A DNA stretch of 64,000 nt from Pedobacter cryoconitis. Lineage in GTDB: Bacteria > Bacteroidota > Bacteroidia > Sphingobacteriales > Sphingobacteriaceae. A program made the position numbers and the translations under genes. The notes below the pieces were generated by a model, which had not been told where the DNA came from, did no database searches, and saw only the letters and a list, made by a program, of their open reading frames with translations. Below, in pieces: positions 25,465 through 32,751 of this stretch (its first letter is position 1; each line of letters begins with the position of its first letter). The stretch spans positions 124,001 to 188,000 of the forward strand of contig NZ_JACHCC010000015.1 of NCBI RefSeq assembly GCF_014207135.1, read 5' to 3'.

Positions 25465-28400
25465 ATGAAGATCAAGAATATAATAATAAGTAATTCTGGA
25501 AAATTCTTTTTTTCAGCTTCAGTACTCCTGTTTTTTTTGCAAAGCAATGTAAGTGCCCAGAAAAAAGACGAGAAACTCGATAAAGATGTAGAACTTAATA
25601 AATATGATGGAAAACTTGAAATAAAGGCTTCCCGTAGTATCACCTTGTTACCTGGATTTGAGATTCCTGCTCCGCCTTTGGGCCAGTCTGTACTTATTTA
25701 TACTTTGGCAGATTTTAAAAGCTATGTTGATTTTGCCGGAGTTCCAAGTCAGGGAGAAAACTTTATTAGTACCAAAATATTTAAGGTTAAAGATGTGAAT
25801 CCTGATAATCTGGACTTTACAAGGCTTGTAGGCGATGTAAATCAGACTGTTCAATATTTTGATGGACTTGGCAGGGTCAAGCAAACAGTCAATGTGCAGG
25901 CTAGCAGTACTTTTCGTGATATTGTGCAGCCTATAGAATATGATGGACTTGGTAGGGAGGCTAGGAAATATTTACCATATAGTTCTACTCTGGCCAGCGG
26001 CAACGGCGGATGCAGATTAAATGGTATCAATGATCAAATGGGATTTTACCTAAATCCGACAGTGTTCAATGCACCCAATGTAGCTGCAATCCCTAATGCG
26101 GCTTTCTCCGAAACTCTTTTTGAAGTTTCACCCTTAAGCAGGGTGGCAGAGCAAGGTGCTTCAGGTGATGCATGGCAGATCAGGAATGGGCATACCATCA
26201 AGTTGAGTCATGGAAGTAATAATGATAAAGACGATCTGAAAACGGATGGAAATTATGCAGTAAGAATATATCTGGCGAATGCTGGTTCTTCGGGACCTGA
26301 GTGTACGCTTTCGGGAGCCGGTTATTATGCGGTTAATCAATTATACCTTTCTATCTCTAAAGATGAAAATTGGGTAACAGGTGATGGTAAAGCAGGAACA
26401 ATTGAAGAGTATACGGATAAAGAGGACAGGATCGTGCTGCGAAGGTTCTTTAATAGAAGAACAGATGGTGCGATAGAAGTATTGTCGACCTATTATGTAT
26501 ATGATTATCTGGGTAATCTTTGTTATGTGATACCACCGGGTGCTAATCCAGACACTGGAACAATCAATGCTGCTGTATTGAATAGTTTTTGTTATCAGTA
26601 TCGCTATGACGCCAGGAAAAGGATGATTGAAAAATGGGTGCCTGGTAATCTGGCCTGGAGCAGCACAATTTATAATAAATTAGATCAGGTGGTTTTGACA
26701 CAGGATGCGAATCAGAAAAAAGGTGGAAAATGGACTTATACAAAATATGATGCGTTGGGCAGGGACATAATGACAGGGATTTACAGTAATGCAGCGTCTC
26801 GCGCTGACCTGCAGACCACGGTTAGTGCTGATAGTGTTTTGTGGGAAAAACGAAACCCTAATGAGGATTATAGTAACCTGGCTTTTCCGCGAAGTGGGGG
26901 AGAACTTTATACTGTCAAATATTATGATGATTATAGTTTTCCCTCAGGTACATCTCATATTTTTAGCGGTTCAAGTGCAAAAACCAAAGGACTCTTAACC
27001 GGGACCAGGGTTAAAGTCCTGGATGGTGATAAGCAACCAATGTTGTATGCCTGGAGTTTTTATGATGAGGAAGGCCGGGTATCAAAGACTTTTGCGGAAC
27101 ATTATCTTTCAGGAGAAAGAAATGCTGCGAACTACGATGAAATTGAGAATACTTATAATTTTGCAGGAGAGTTGACAGCCAGCACTAAGGTTCATCATGC
27201 AGGAGGGGGAGCAACAACGGTTGCCAATCGTTATTTTTATGATCATGCGGGTCGGAAGCTTGCGGTTCTGGAGTCAATTAACGGGAGTCCTGAGGTGGTT
27301 TTGAGCAAACTGGAATATAATGAAATAGGCCAGCTGATGAATAAATCAGTTCATAGCACTGATAACGGGAGCAGTTACCTGCAAAACAGTACTTACACCT
27401 ATAATGAGAGAGGCTGGATGAAAAGTAATACCTCTCCTCAATTCAGTTTCGAATTGAAGTATCAGGATAGTGCCAGCCCTCAGTATAACGGAAATATAGG
27501 AAACCAATTTTGGGGTAAGTCAGGAACTAATACTAACATCTTTACTTATAATTATGATAAGATTAACCGGTTGATAAATGCGGTAAGTACTGGAGTAGTA
27601 ATGAGTGAAACAATGTCCTATGATGCGATGGGAAATATTTCTGATTTAACAAGAGATGGAAAAAATGGACATTATACCTATATAGGTAATCAGTTAAATA
27701 GAGTTGATGGGGGGCTGGCTACTGGTATTTATAATTATGATGATAATGGAAATGCTATAACTGATGGTAGAAAAGGTGTTACATTAACTTATAACTATCT
27801 CAATTTGCCACAGAAGGCTGTTGCTGTGGATTTGAATGTAAATTATGTTTATGATGCAACGGGAAATAAGTTAAGAAAGACAAGCGGAGATACCAAAACG
27901 GATTATATTGGCGGTATTCAATATACAAATGGGGTAATCGATGTTATTGCCACAGAAGAAGGCCAGGCGAGAAATAATCAGGGTACCTACAGTTATGAAT
28001 ATAACTTGTCAGATCACCTGGGTAATGTAAGAATGACCTTTAACAAACATCCGGTTGAAAATATATTAGCTATACAGCAGAGTGATGATTATTATGCATT
28101 TGGATTAAGAAAAAATTCAAAACTTGGATCTAATAAGTATCTTTACAATGGGAAGGAGTTACAGGAAGAGTTAGGAGAATATGATTACGGTGCCAGGTTC
28201 TATGACCCGGTGATTGGGAGGTGGAATGTGGTGGATCCGTTGGCGGAGAAGAGTAGACGGTTTAGTCCTTATGTTTATGGGAATAATAATCCAATAAGAT
28301 TTATTGACCCCGATGGTATGGAAGCAATGGATCCTGGTGATAGATTTAAGACTATTAAAGAAGCAGCTACAGATTTTGCTAAATTATACAACGATAATTC

Positions 28401-28950
28401 AATAAAGGAGAAGCAAGAATATGGGACTACGATTTATAAAGGAGTTGAAGGAGGTGAAACATATTACTCGTATGTAGAGCCTTCGACTGGTGGTAATGAC
28501 GGTGTTAGGGTTAGTATGAGTAGCCCAGTTTATGAAACTGTAGCTACGGCTCATACGCATGGTGCCGAAGAGAAAGGATATGTAAATAATGATTTCTCAC
28601 CAGCAGATAAGACGAATGCTAAATCAAGAGATGTTCCTAACTTTGTTGCAACTCCTGAAGGAACATTAAAAATGTATGATCCGTCAAACAATAAGACGAG
28701 TTTGATCGCAAAAGATATACCAAGTGATGTTAATTCTCCAACAAGGGTTAACAATATTGATTCGGGGCAGTTGCCAAAAAATGAACCTACTAGAAATATG
28801 TCGAACAGATTTAGAGATTTTATATCCTTACCTGTTGGACAAACTGCTTCGGGGGTAAGAAATGCGGCGCCAAATGCTGTTAATAATTTACGAACAGGTT
28901 TTAACGGTTTTATAAATTCTGTAAGATCAGGGATTGCATTTTATCATTAA
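25465..28950 (+). CDS. Secreted RHS polymorphic toxin with DUF6443-like N-terminus and JAB/DUF4329-like C-terminus
   Basis: This 1161-residue RHS protein has a signal peptide (about 1-31, ending SNVSAQ). A DUF6443-like region follows (RLVGDVNQTVQYFDGLGRVKQ given as VQYFDGLGR, then EYDGLGREARKYLPY). Many YD repeats come next, and the RHS core ends with YDYGARFYDPVIGRW, SPYVYGNNNPIRF and DPDGM at about 948-952. The last 209 residues are the variable effector region. It contains His1030-x-His1032 ... Ser1045-x-x-Asp1048 (AHTHG, FSPADK), a DUF4329/JAB-like metallopeptidase pattern. An NTF2-fold immunity-like gene begins 14 bases later. Toxin activity is inferred from this organisation and has not been shown. 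Confidence 0.85.
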   Translation: MKIKNIIISNSGKFFFSASVLLFFLQSNVSAQKKDEKLDKDVELNKYDGKLEIKASRSITLLPGFEIPAPPLGQSVLIYTLADFKSYVDFAGVPSQGENFISTKIFKVKDVNPDNLDFTRLVGDVNQTVQYFDGLGRVKQTVNVQASSTFRDIVQPIEYDGLGREARKYLPYSSTLASGNGGCRLNGINDQMGFYLNPTVFNAPNVAAIPNAAFSETLFEVSPLSRVAEQGASGDAWQIRNGHTIKLSHGSNNDKDDLKTDGNYAVRIYLANAGSSGPECTLSGAGYYAVNQLYLSISKDENWVTGDGKAGTIEEYTDKEDRIVLRRFFNRRTDGAIEVLSTYYVYDYLGNLCYVIPPGANPDTGTINAAVLNSFCYQYRYDARKRMIEKWVPGNLAWSSTIYNKLDQVVLTQDANQKKGGKWTYTKYDALGRDIMTGIYSNAASRADLQTTVSADSVLWEKRNPNEDYSNLAFPRSGGELYTVKYYDDYSFPSGTSHIFSGSSAKTKGLLTGTRVKVLDGDKQPMLYAWSFYDEEGRVSKTFAEHYLSGERNAANYDEIENTYNFAGELTASTKVHHAGGGATTVANRYFYDHAGRKLAVLESINGSPEVVLSKLEYNEIGQLMNKSVHSTDNGSSYLQNSTYTYNERGWMKSNTSPQFSFELKYQDSASPQYNGNIGNQFWGKSGTNTNIFTYNYDKINRLINAVSTGVVMSETMSYDAMGNISDLTRDGKNGHYTYIGNQLNRVDGGLATGIYNYDDNGNAITDGRKGVTLTYNYLNLPQKAVAVDLNVNYVYDATGNKLRKTSGDTKTDYIGGIQYTNGVIDVIATEEGQARNNQGTYSYEYNLSDHLGNVRMTFNKHPVENILAIQQSDDYYAFGLRKNSKLGSNKYLYNGKELQEELGEYDYGARFYDPVIGRWNVVDPLAEKSRRFSPYVYGNNNPIRFIDPDGMEAMDPGDRFKTIKEAATDFAKLYNDNSIKEKQEYGTTIYKGVEGGETYYSYVEPSTGGNDGVRVSMSSPVYETVATAHTHGAEEKGYVNNDFSPADKTNAKSRDVPNFVATPEGTLKMYDPSNNKTSLIAKDIPSDVNSPTRVNNIDSGQLPKNEPTRNMSNRFRDFISLPVGQTASGVRNAAPNAVNNLRTGFNGFINSVRSGIAFYH

Positions 28951-28964
28951 TTAAAACAGAAACA

Positions 28965-29300
28965 ATGAGATTATTTCATAGAAGTATTAGATTGTGGTTG
29001 GTTATATTAATAACGGTTCCGCTTTTAGTGAAATGCCGTCCTAGTATAAGTCAAGCCGAGTGGGATATTAGTCAAGGGTATGTGCCGGATAGCACAACTG
29101 CGGTACAAATTGCACAAGTATTATTTGTTCGTGTTTATGGAGAGAAGGTACTTAAGAAAAAACCTTTTATTGCAACTTTGAAGAATGGAGAGATATGGGT
29201 GGTAGAAGGAAGTGTAGATGAAGGTGTGGATGGAGGTGTTCCTCATATTGAAATTCAGAAGTCTGATGGTAAGATAGTTAAACTTTACCATTACAAATAA
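28965..29300 (+). CDS. NTF2-fold immunity-like protein
   Basis: This 111-residue protein closely follows the pattern of the NTF2-fold immunity family (YbbC/YhhH-like). Its core runs GYVPDSTTAVQIAQVLFVRVYGEKVLKKK, shown here as YVPDSTTAVQIAQVL and YGEKVLKKKPF. ATLKNGEIWVVEGS and the closing GGVPHIEIQKSDGKIVKLYH follow. The N-terminus has a hydrophobic signal segment (about 9-24) followed by a Cys (LLVKC), which might be a lipid attachment site, although Lys before the Cys is unusual. Its position 14 bases after the RHS toxin gene fits an immunity role in the periplasm or envelope. The family is confidently recognised; pairing with this toxin is inference. Confidence 0.82.
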   Translation: MRLFHRSIRLWLVILITVPLLVKCRPSISQAEWDISQGYVPDSTTAVQIAQVLFVRVYGEKVLKKKPFIATLKNGEIWVVEGSVDEGVDGGVPHIEIQKSDGKIVKLYHYK

Positions 29301-29425
29301 ATACTCGTCCGCGTAAATTTTATAAGAAAAAATAATTGATTTCAATGTTGATAGGGGTGGTAGTAAATTAAATGTTTTAATAAAGTGAGAACAGTGTCTT
29401 ATTAAACATAGGACAAAAATTGATT

Positions 29426-29620
29426 ATGAATATTACATTTCTCGTTGTAGGAATTGCTTCCATAGTAATAGGTGTGATTATGATGACAAAGAGTAAGTTT
29501 TATAAGTATAAGACTAGCGATATGCTGTTTACTGCTAAACTGAGGACTTTTCTTAGCTCTGCTATTTTGGCATTGTGCGGAATGTTGATTGTTGCTAACG
29601 AACTTAAGAAGTTACTGTAA
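29426..29620 (+). CDS. Small membrane protein downstream of the RHS module
   Basis: This 64-residue protein has two hydrophobic segments (about 3-19, NITFLVVGIASIVIGVI region, and 43-58, SSAILALCGMLIVA) joined by a basic loop. It is likely an inner-membrane hairpin. The ATG at 29426 is preferred to a TTG at 29420. It follows the immunity-like gene by 125 bases in the same orientation and precedes the long palindromic terminator. I do not recognise the family. An accessory or second immunity protein is possible but unproven, and it could also be unrelated. Confidence 0.5.
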   Translation: MNITFLVVGIASIVIGVIMMTKSKFYKYKTSDMLFTAKLRTFLSSAILALCGMLIVANELKKLL

Positions 29621-29787
29621 TAGCAATTAGGATGCTAATTGTATTCTGTTAAGCACGCGTGATGTATTAATTCCTAAATCTGGGTTAGTAGTTTATTGCG
29701 GATTATTATAGGCTAGGGCTGGATTATAGTTAGACGATAAATATTTTTCACTCCTATCGCTAGTCAGAACTTCAATACCTTTCATTC

Positions 29788-29862
29788 AGAATAAGTGATT
29801 TAAGCTAAAAAGGGTACAAACATTCAATGTTTGTACCCTTTTTAGCTTAAATCACTTATTCT
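29788..29862. terminator. 37-bp perfect palindromic terminator ending the RHS module
   Basis: Arms 29788-29824 and 29826-29862 are exact inverted complements of 37 bases around a single central base. T runs inside the stem (GGGTAC...CCCTTTTT) would end the + strand transcript, and the mirror image would end the minus strand gene whose stop codon begins at 29863. Confidence 0.85.
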
Positions 29863-30303
29863 CTAATTACTCATCGGATCAGCTACTGCAGCTTTGCTGC
29901 CAGCTTTTTGTTTACCGCCCTGTGCATTCATTGCTTTCAGTTTAGCCAGCTGATCAGGCTTAAGGATCGTCTGATATTGCTGCATACGGTATTCAGCAAT
30001 CTGTTTAGATGCCCCCGGAGTTTTCTGCGTAGCTTGTTTTAACGCATCTTTACGGCGGATACATTCTGTATTTACCGCTAGGACCTTAGTATATTGGCCA
30101 TCATCCAGAGAAAGTTTTTTCTGTAACTCTTTGGAATAGGCGACCGCTCTCTGCTCAGCTGGAACGGCAGCTGCCGTCTTTTGCATTGTTTTTTGTGCTT
30201 TTACTGGTACCTGTTGCTTTGCTGCAGCAACCGGAGAAGCCGTTTGCGCTACGGCAGGAAGTACTGCTGCGGCAAAGGCAAATGCTAAAATGAATTTTTT
30301 CAT
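29863..30303 (-). CDS. Secreted Ala/Lys/Gln-rich helical protein, Spy/DUF4890-like
   Basis: This 146-residue protein has a Sec signal peptide (FAFAAAVLPAVAQ), an Ala/Gln/Lys-rich low-complexity segment (about 21-50), and then a helical region. That region includes YSKELQKKLSLDDGQYTKVLAVN, given here as LQKKLSLDDGQYTKVL, and YQTILKPDQLAKLKAM. The L.L...Q and LKPDQ..KL spacing resembles the LTxxQ motifs of Spy/CpxP-type periplasmic proteins and Bacteroidota DUF4890 proteins. The role would then be envelope stress or chaperoning, which is an inference from similarity of layout only. Its stop abuts the long palindrome. No operon partner is evident. Confidence 0.6.
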   Translation of the reverse strand: MKKFILAFAFAAAVLPAVAQTASPVAAAKQQVPVKAQKTMQKTAAAVPAEQRAVAYSKELQKKLSLDDGQYTKVLAVNTECIRRKDALKQATQKTPGASKQIAEYRMQQYQTILKPDQLAKLKAMNAQGGKQKAGSKAAVADPMSN

Positions 30304-30375
30304 AAGCTTTTAATTTTTTAATGTAATAATAACAAAAAAACAATACAAAACCATGAGTTACAATTCCTTGATTTT

Positions 30376-31251
30376 TTAAAAGCTAAGCGCAAATTCTTTT
30401 GCGAAATCCTCTAATTTCCTTGTAGAAAGAACCGGTTTGTTCAATAGATAATCCTCCCATAAAATACCGCTTCTGATTGCTGTACCCATCTCCACATAAT
30501 TCTTGGCTAACTCTTCAGATAACCCTGCCTGAATCATTCCACCTAAAGCCTGTTCGTCGGTGAATTCTACCCATGGCAATTCGGGTTTACCTACTGCTGC
30601 ACCCAGTATTTTTGCTGCTTCTCCTGTAGTGCGTTCATCGCTGGCTACATAACGGACGCTTTTTCCTGTAAATGGCGACTGTATCTCTTCTGCAATGGCT
30701 ATTGCGATGTCTGTCGGATGTACCATGACTAATGGAGCAGAGTCACTATAATTTGCGCCCAATATATTCGCATGTTTAATCATGTCGACATTACCATAAA
30801 AATTAAAGTAAAAATAGGCCGGACGCATATGTTTTACAGTAATGCCTTCGAGGTTATTCAATAATTGCTCGACATCATGCAATCCTTTGATAGGGCCTGT
30901 GCCATTTGGCAAATGAGCCCCAATGCTGCTCAAATTGACAACCTTTTTAACACCCGCTGCCTGGATAGCCTTTATATATCCGCGTCCTGTGTCAGCAATG
31001 TAAGTCCTGTAATCAGTTGTGGTGTAACTAGGTGGAACCATCGTATATACTACATCCGCACCTTTAAATGCTTCTGTTAAAAACTCAGTGTCAGTCACTG
31101 AACCTATAGCCGCCTGAGCGCCTAATGCTTCAATAGCTTTTACCTTATCGGCACTGCTGCTGATAATCGTTACCTCGTGTCCGGCATTGATTAATATCTC
31201 TGCCAATGGTTTACTTATATTCCCCAGGGAACCTGTTAATGTAATTTTCAT
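30376..31251 (-). CDS. NmrA-family NAD(P)-binding oxidoreductase-like protein
   Basis: This 291-residue protein is an atypical short-chain dehydrogenase of the NmrA/epimerase-like group. The N-terminal dinucleotide-binding loop is present as TGSLGNISKPLAEIL, with further Rossmann segments VTIISSSADKVKAIEALGA and GADVVYTMVPPSYTT. KKVVNLSSIGAH and MRPAYFYFNF correspond to the usual core. Such proteins are NAD(P)H-dependent quinone or carbonyl reductases, or redox sensors. The gene is divergent from an HxlR-family regulator with overlapping promoters and an operator-like repeat between them. This arrangement is common for HxlR-controlled quinone/electrophile response genes and suggests HxlR control here. 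Confidence 0.85.
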   Translation of the reverse strand: MKITLTGSLGNISKPLAEILINAGHEVTIISSSADKVKAIEALGAQAAIGSVTDTEFLTEAFKGADVVYTMVPPSYTTTDYRTYIADTGRGYIKAIQAAGVKKVVNLSSIGAHLPNGTGPIKGLHDVEQLLNNLEGITVKHMRPAYFYFNFYGNVDMIKHANILGANYSDSAPLVMVHPTDIAIAIAEEIQSPFTGKSVRYVASDERTTGEAAKILGAAVGKPELPWVEFTDEQALGGMIQAGLSEELAKNYVEMGTAIRSGILWEDYLLNKPVLSTRKLEDFAKEFALSF

Positions 31252-31274
31252 AATCTTATTATTTATTGACAGAT

Positions 31275-31305
31275 CAAAGGTATATTTGTACTTACTTTTT
31301 TACAA
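31275..31305 (-). promoter_or_regulatory. Promoter of the NmrA gene (TTG - 20 bp - TACCTTTG)
   Basis: On the minus strand, TTG at 31303-31305 and TACCTTTG at 31275-31282 are 20 bases apart, which fits the Bacteroidota -33/-7 consensus. The -33 lies inside the GTACTT repeat region proposed as the HxlR operator. Confidence 0.65.
31281..31288 (+). promoter_or_regulatory. Probable -7 box (TATATTTG) for the HxlR gene
   Basis: The octamer matches TAnnTTTG on the + strand and shares its first two bases with the NmrA -7 box on the opposite strand. It lies 40 bases before the HxlR ATG at 31329. Confidence 0.5.
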
Positions 31306-31313
31306 GTACTTAC
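31288..31313. promoter_or_regulatory. Candidate HxlR operator
   Basis: Two direct copies of GTACTTAC (31288-31295 and 31306-31313) are 18 bases apart. GTACTT (31288-31293) is also inverted against AAGTAC (31304-31309). The site overlaps the NmrA -33 and abuts the HxlR -7 box, as expected for an autoregulated divergent pair. Confidence 0.6.
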
Positions 31314-31328
31314 CCCAGAGTATGTATC

Positions 31329-31727
31329 ATGACAAAAATTAAAGAGAATTCTACATCGAACCAGAACAAGGAAATTTCAGCATTAGCCTGTCCTGTCACC
31401 TATGTGATGAATAAAATTGGCGGGCACTGGAAGTCGATCATTATCTATCAGCTTAAAGAAGGACCAAAGCGTTACAGTGAATTGAAACGGGCGATACCCG
31501 CAGTGACCGAGAAAATGCTGATCCAAAGCTTAAAACAGCTGGAAGCTGATAACTTGCTGATCAGAAAAGCAGAACCGGTAGTTCCTCCGTTTGTAACCTA
31601 TTTTTTAAGCAGTTCAGGGAAGGAACTTGTGCCACTGATGCACCTGATGGCAGAATGGGCTATACATGATAGCCGCAGGGAGGAAAAGACAAAAGCTTTT
31701 TCAGAGCAGGTCCTGATGATGGACTAA
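31329..31727 (+). CDS. HxlR-family winged-helix transcriptional regulator
   Basis: This is a MarR-like winged-helix repressor or activator of the HxlR family, typically a dimer that senses quinones, aldehydes or other electrophiles. The HTH domain shows the family start CPVTYVMNKIGGHWKSIIIYQL, given as CPVTYVMNKIGGHWK. The Cys in this position is the redox-active residue in several studied members. GPKRYSELKRAIPAVTEKML follows as RYSELKRAIPAVTEKML, then LKQLEADNLLIRK. I choose the ATG at 31329 (132 residues); the longer frame from 31266 would start upstream of its own promoter. It is divergent from the NmrA gene, its probable target. Confidence 0.88.
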   Translation: MTKIKENSTSNQNKEISALACPVTYVMNKIGGHWKSIIIYQLKEGPKRYSELKRAIPAVTEKMLIQSLKQLEADNLLIRKAEPVVPPFVTYFLSSSGKELVPLMHLMAEWAIHDSRREEKTKAFSEQVLMMD

Positions 31728-31746
31728 TGCCTGAAAAAGCTTTTGT
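31689..31746. terminator. Inverted repeat between hxlR and lspA, terminator-like
   Basis: Arms of 16 bases (31689-31704 and 31731-31746) pair perfectly around a 26-base loop that contains the hxlR stop codon. The left arm lies inside the hxlR coding sequence. The A/T-rich ends of the stem would allow termination in either direction, but the loop is long and no extended T run follows. Confidence 0.5.
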
Positions 31747-31760
31747 GTTATGTTTTGATC

Positions 31761-32363
31761 TTAGTCTTCTACGACTTCGTTGTTGGGGCCGATTTCTTCC
31801 TTAACTTCTTCCTTGAAGTATTTCTTCTGGAAAATAAGGATAGCGATTACACCTATAGATATGGCAGCATCTGCTACGTTAAATACCGGTCTGAAGAAAA
31901 TATAATCTTCTCCACCCCATATTGGCACCCATTTAGGAAAAATCCCTTCCATGATCGGAAAGTAGAACATATCCACTACACGGCCATGAAACAGGCCCGC
32001 ATAGCCGTATATTTTACCATAAAGCACAGAATCAATGATATTACCTAATGCTCCGGCAAAAATAAGCGCCACATTCAGGACAAGCCCTCTGTGATACTTA
32101 TGTTTGATCAGGTAAACCAGACCATAGCCGATTGCCGCCACAGCAGCAATTCTGAACAATGATAAGGCCAGTTTGCCAAACTCTCCGCCAAACTCCATTC
32201 CGAAAGCCATACCATTGTTTTCAGTAAAATGTATAATGAACCAGTTTCCGATAATCTTGAACTCCTGGCCAATATACATATTGGCTTTAATCCAGCCTTT
32301 TAAAACCTGGTCTATCAGCAGCACCAGGAGAATAACCAAAAAAGGTTTAGAATAGCCTTTCAT
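31761..32363 (-). CDS. lspA: Lipoprotein signal peptidase (signal peptidase II)
   Basis: LspA cleaves the signal peptide of diacylated prolipoproteins in the inner membrane. Four membrane segments are visible. The conserved parts are DQVLKGWIK near the N-terminus, ENNGMAFGM, the first catalytic Asp region GALGNIIDSVLYG, and the second catalytic Asp region FNVADAAISIGV. An insertion around FPKWVPIWGGEDYIFFRP precedes the last motif, as seen in other Bacteroidota LspA proteins. The length of 200 residues includes an acidic tail. It starts inside the stop codon of dksA-like (overlapping ATG/TAA), so the two are coupled. Confidence 0.95.
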   Translation of the reverse strand: MKGYSKPFLVILLVLLIDQVLKGWIKANMYIGQEFKIIGNWFIIHFTENNGMAFGMEFGGEFGKLALSLFRIAAVAAIGYGLVYLIKHKYHRGLVLNVALIFAGALGNIIDSVLYGKIYGYAGLFHGRVVDMFYFPIMEGIFPKWVPIWGGEDYIFFRPVFNVADAAISIGVIAILIFQKKYFKEEVKEEIGPNNEVVED

Positions 32364-32746
32364 TATGCCTGCTTCAATTTAGCTTCCATGCTCAACGTAG
32401 CGTGCGGTACAGCGCGTAAACGTTCCTTCTGAATAAGTTTACCAGTTTCACGGCAGATACCGTAAGTTTTATTCTCTATACGTACCAGTGCAGCCTCTAA
32501 ATTCTCGATGAATTTTTTCTGACGTGCTGCCAGTTGATTTAATTGCTCTTTTTCCAGTGTCGCAGAACCATCCTCCAAAGTCTTGTAAGTACCTGAAGTA
32601 TCTTCAGTACCATTAGAATTCGGGCTGCTCAAAGAATTTGTTAAGTTGAGAAATTCCTCTCTCGCCATACGCAGTTTATCCTGGATCAATTCTTTAAATT
32701 CTTGAAGCTCGTTATCTGAATAACGCGTTTTTGTAGGTTTTTCCAT
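32363..32746 (-). CDS. DksA/TraR-family protein with incomplete zinc-finger cysteines
   Basis: This 127-residue protein has the DksA/TraR layout: an N-terminal coiled-coil (about 10-85) and a C-terminal zinc-finger-like fold. DksA proteins bind the secondary channel of RNA polymerase and modify initiation with ppGpp. Here the finger reads YGICRETGKLIQKERL and AVPHATLSMEAK. Only the first of four canonical Cys remains; the others are Thr, Thr or Ser, so zinc is unlikely to bind. Cys-poor DksA variants that still work are known in other bacteria. It lies between ileS (5-base gap) and lspA (1-base overlap) in one operon. Confidence 0.88.
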   Translation of the reverse strand: MEKPTKTRYSDNELQEFKELIQDKLRMAREEFLNLTNSLSSPNSNGTEDTSGTYKTLEDGSATLEKEQLNQLAARQKKFIENLEAALVRIENKTYGICRETGKLIQKERLRAVPHATLSMEAKLKQA

Positions 32747-32751
32747 GTTAA

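Noticed and set aside
31266..31328. Extended N-terminus of the HxlR regulator
   Set aside because: The upstream codons overlap the proposed promoter and operator; the ATG at 31329 gives a normal HxlR length.
32363..32746. Sequencing error explaining the missing DksA cysteines
   Set aside because: The replacements are at three separate codons in an intact frame and match known zinc-free DksA variants, so substitution is the simpler explanation.
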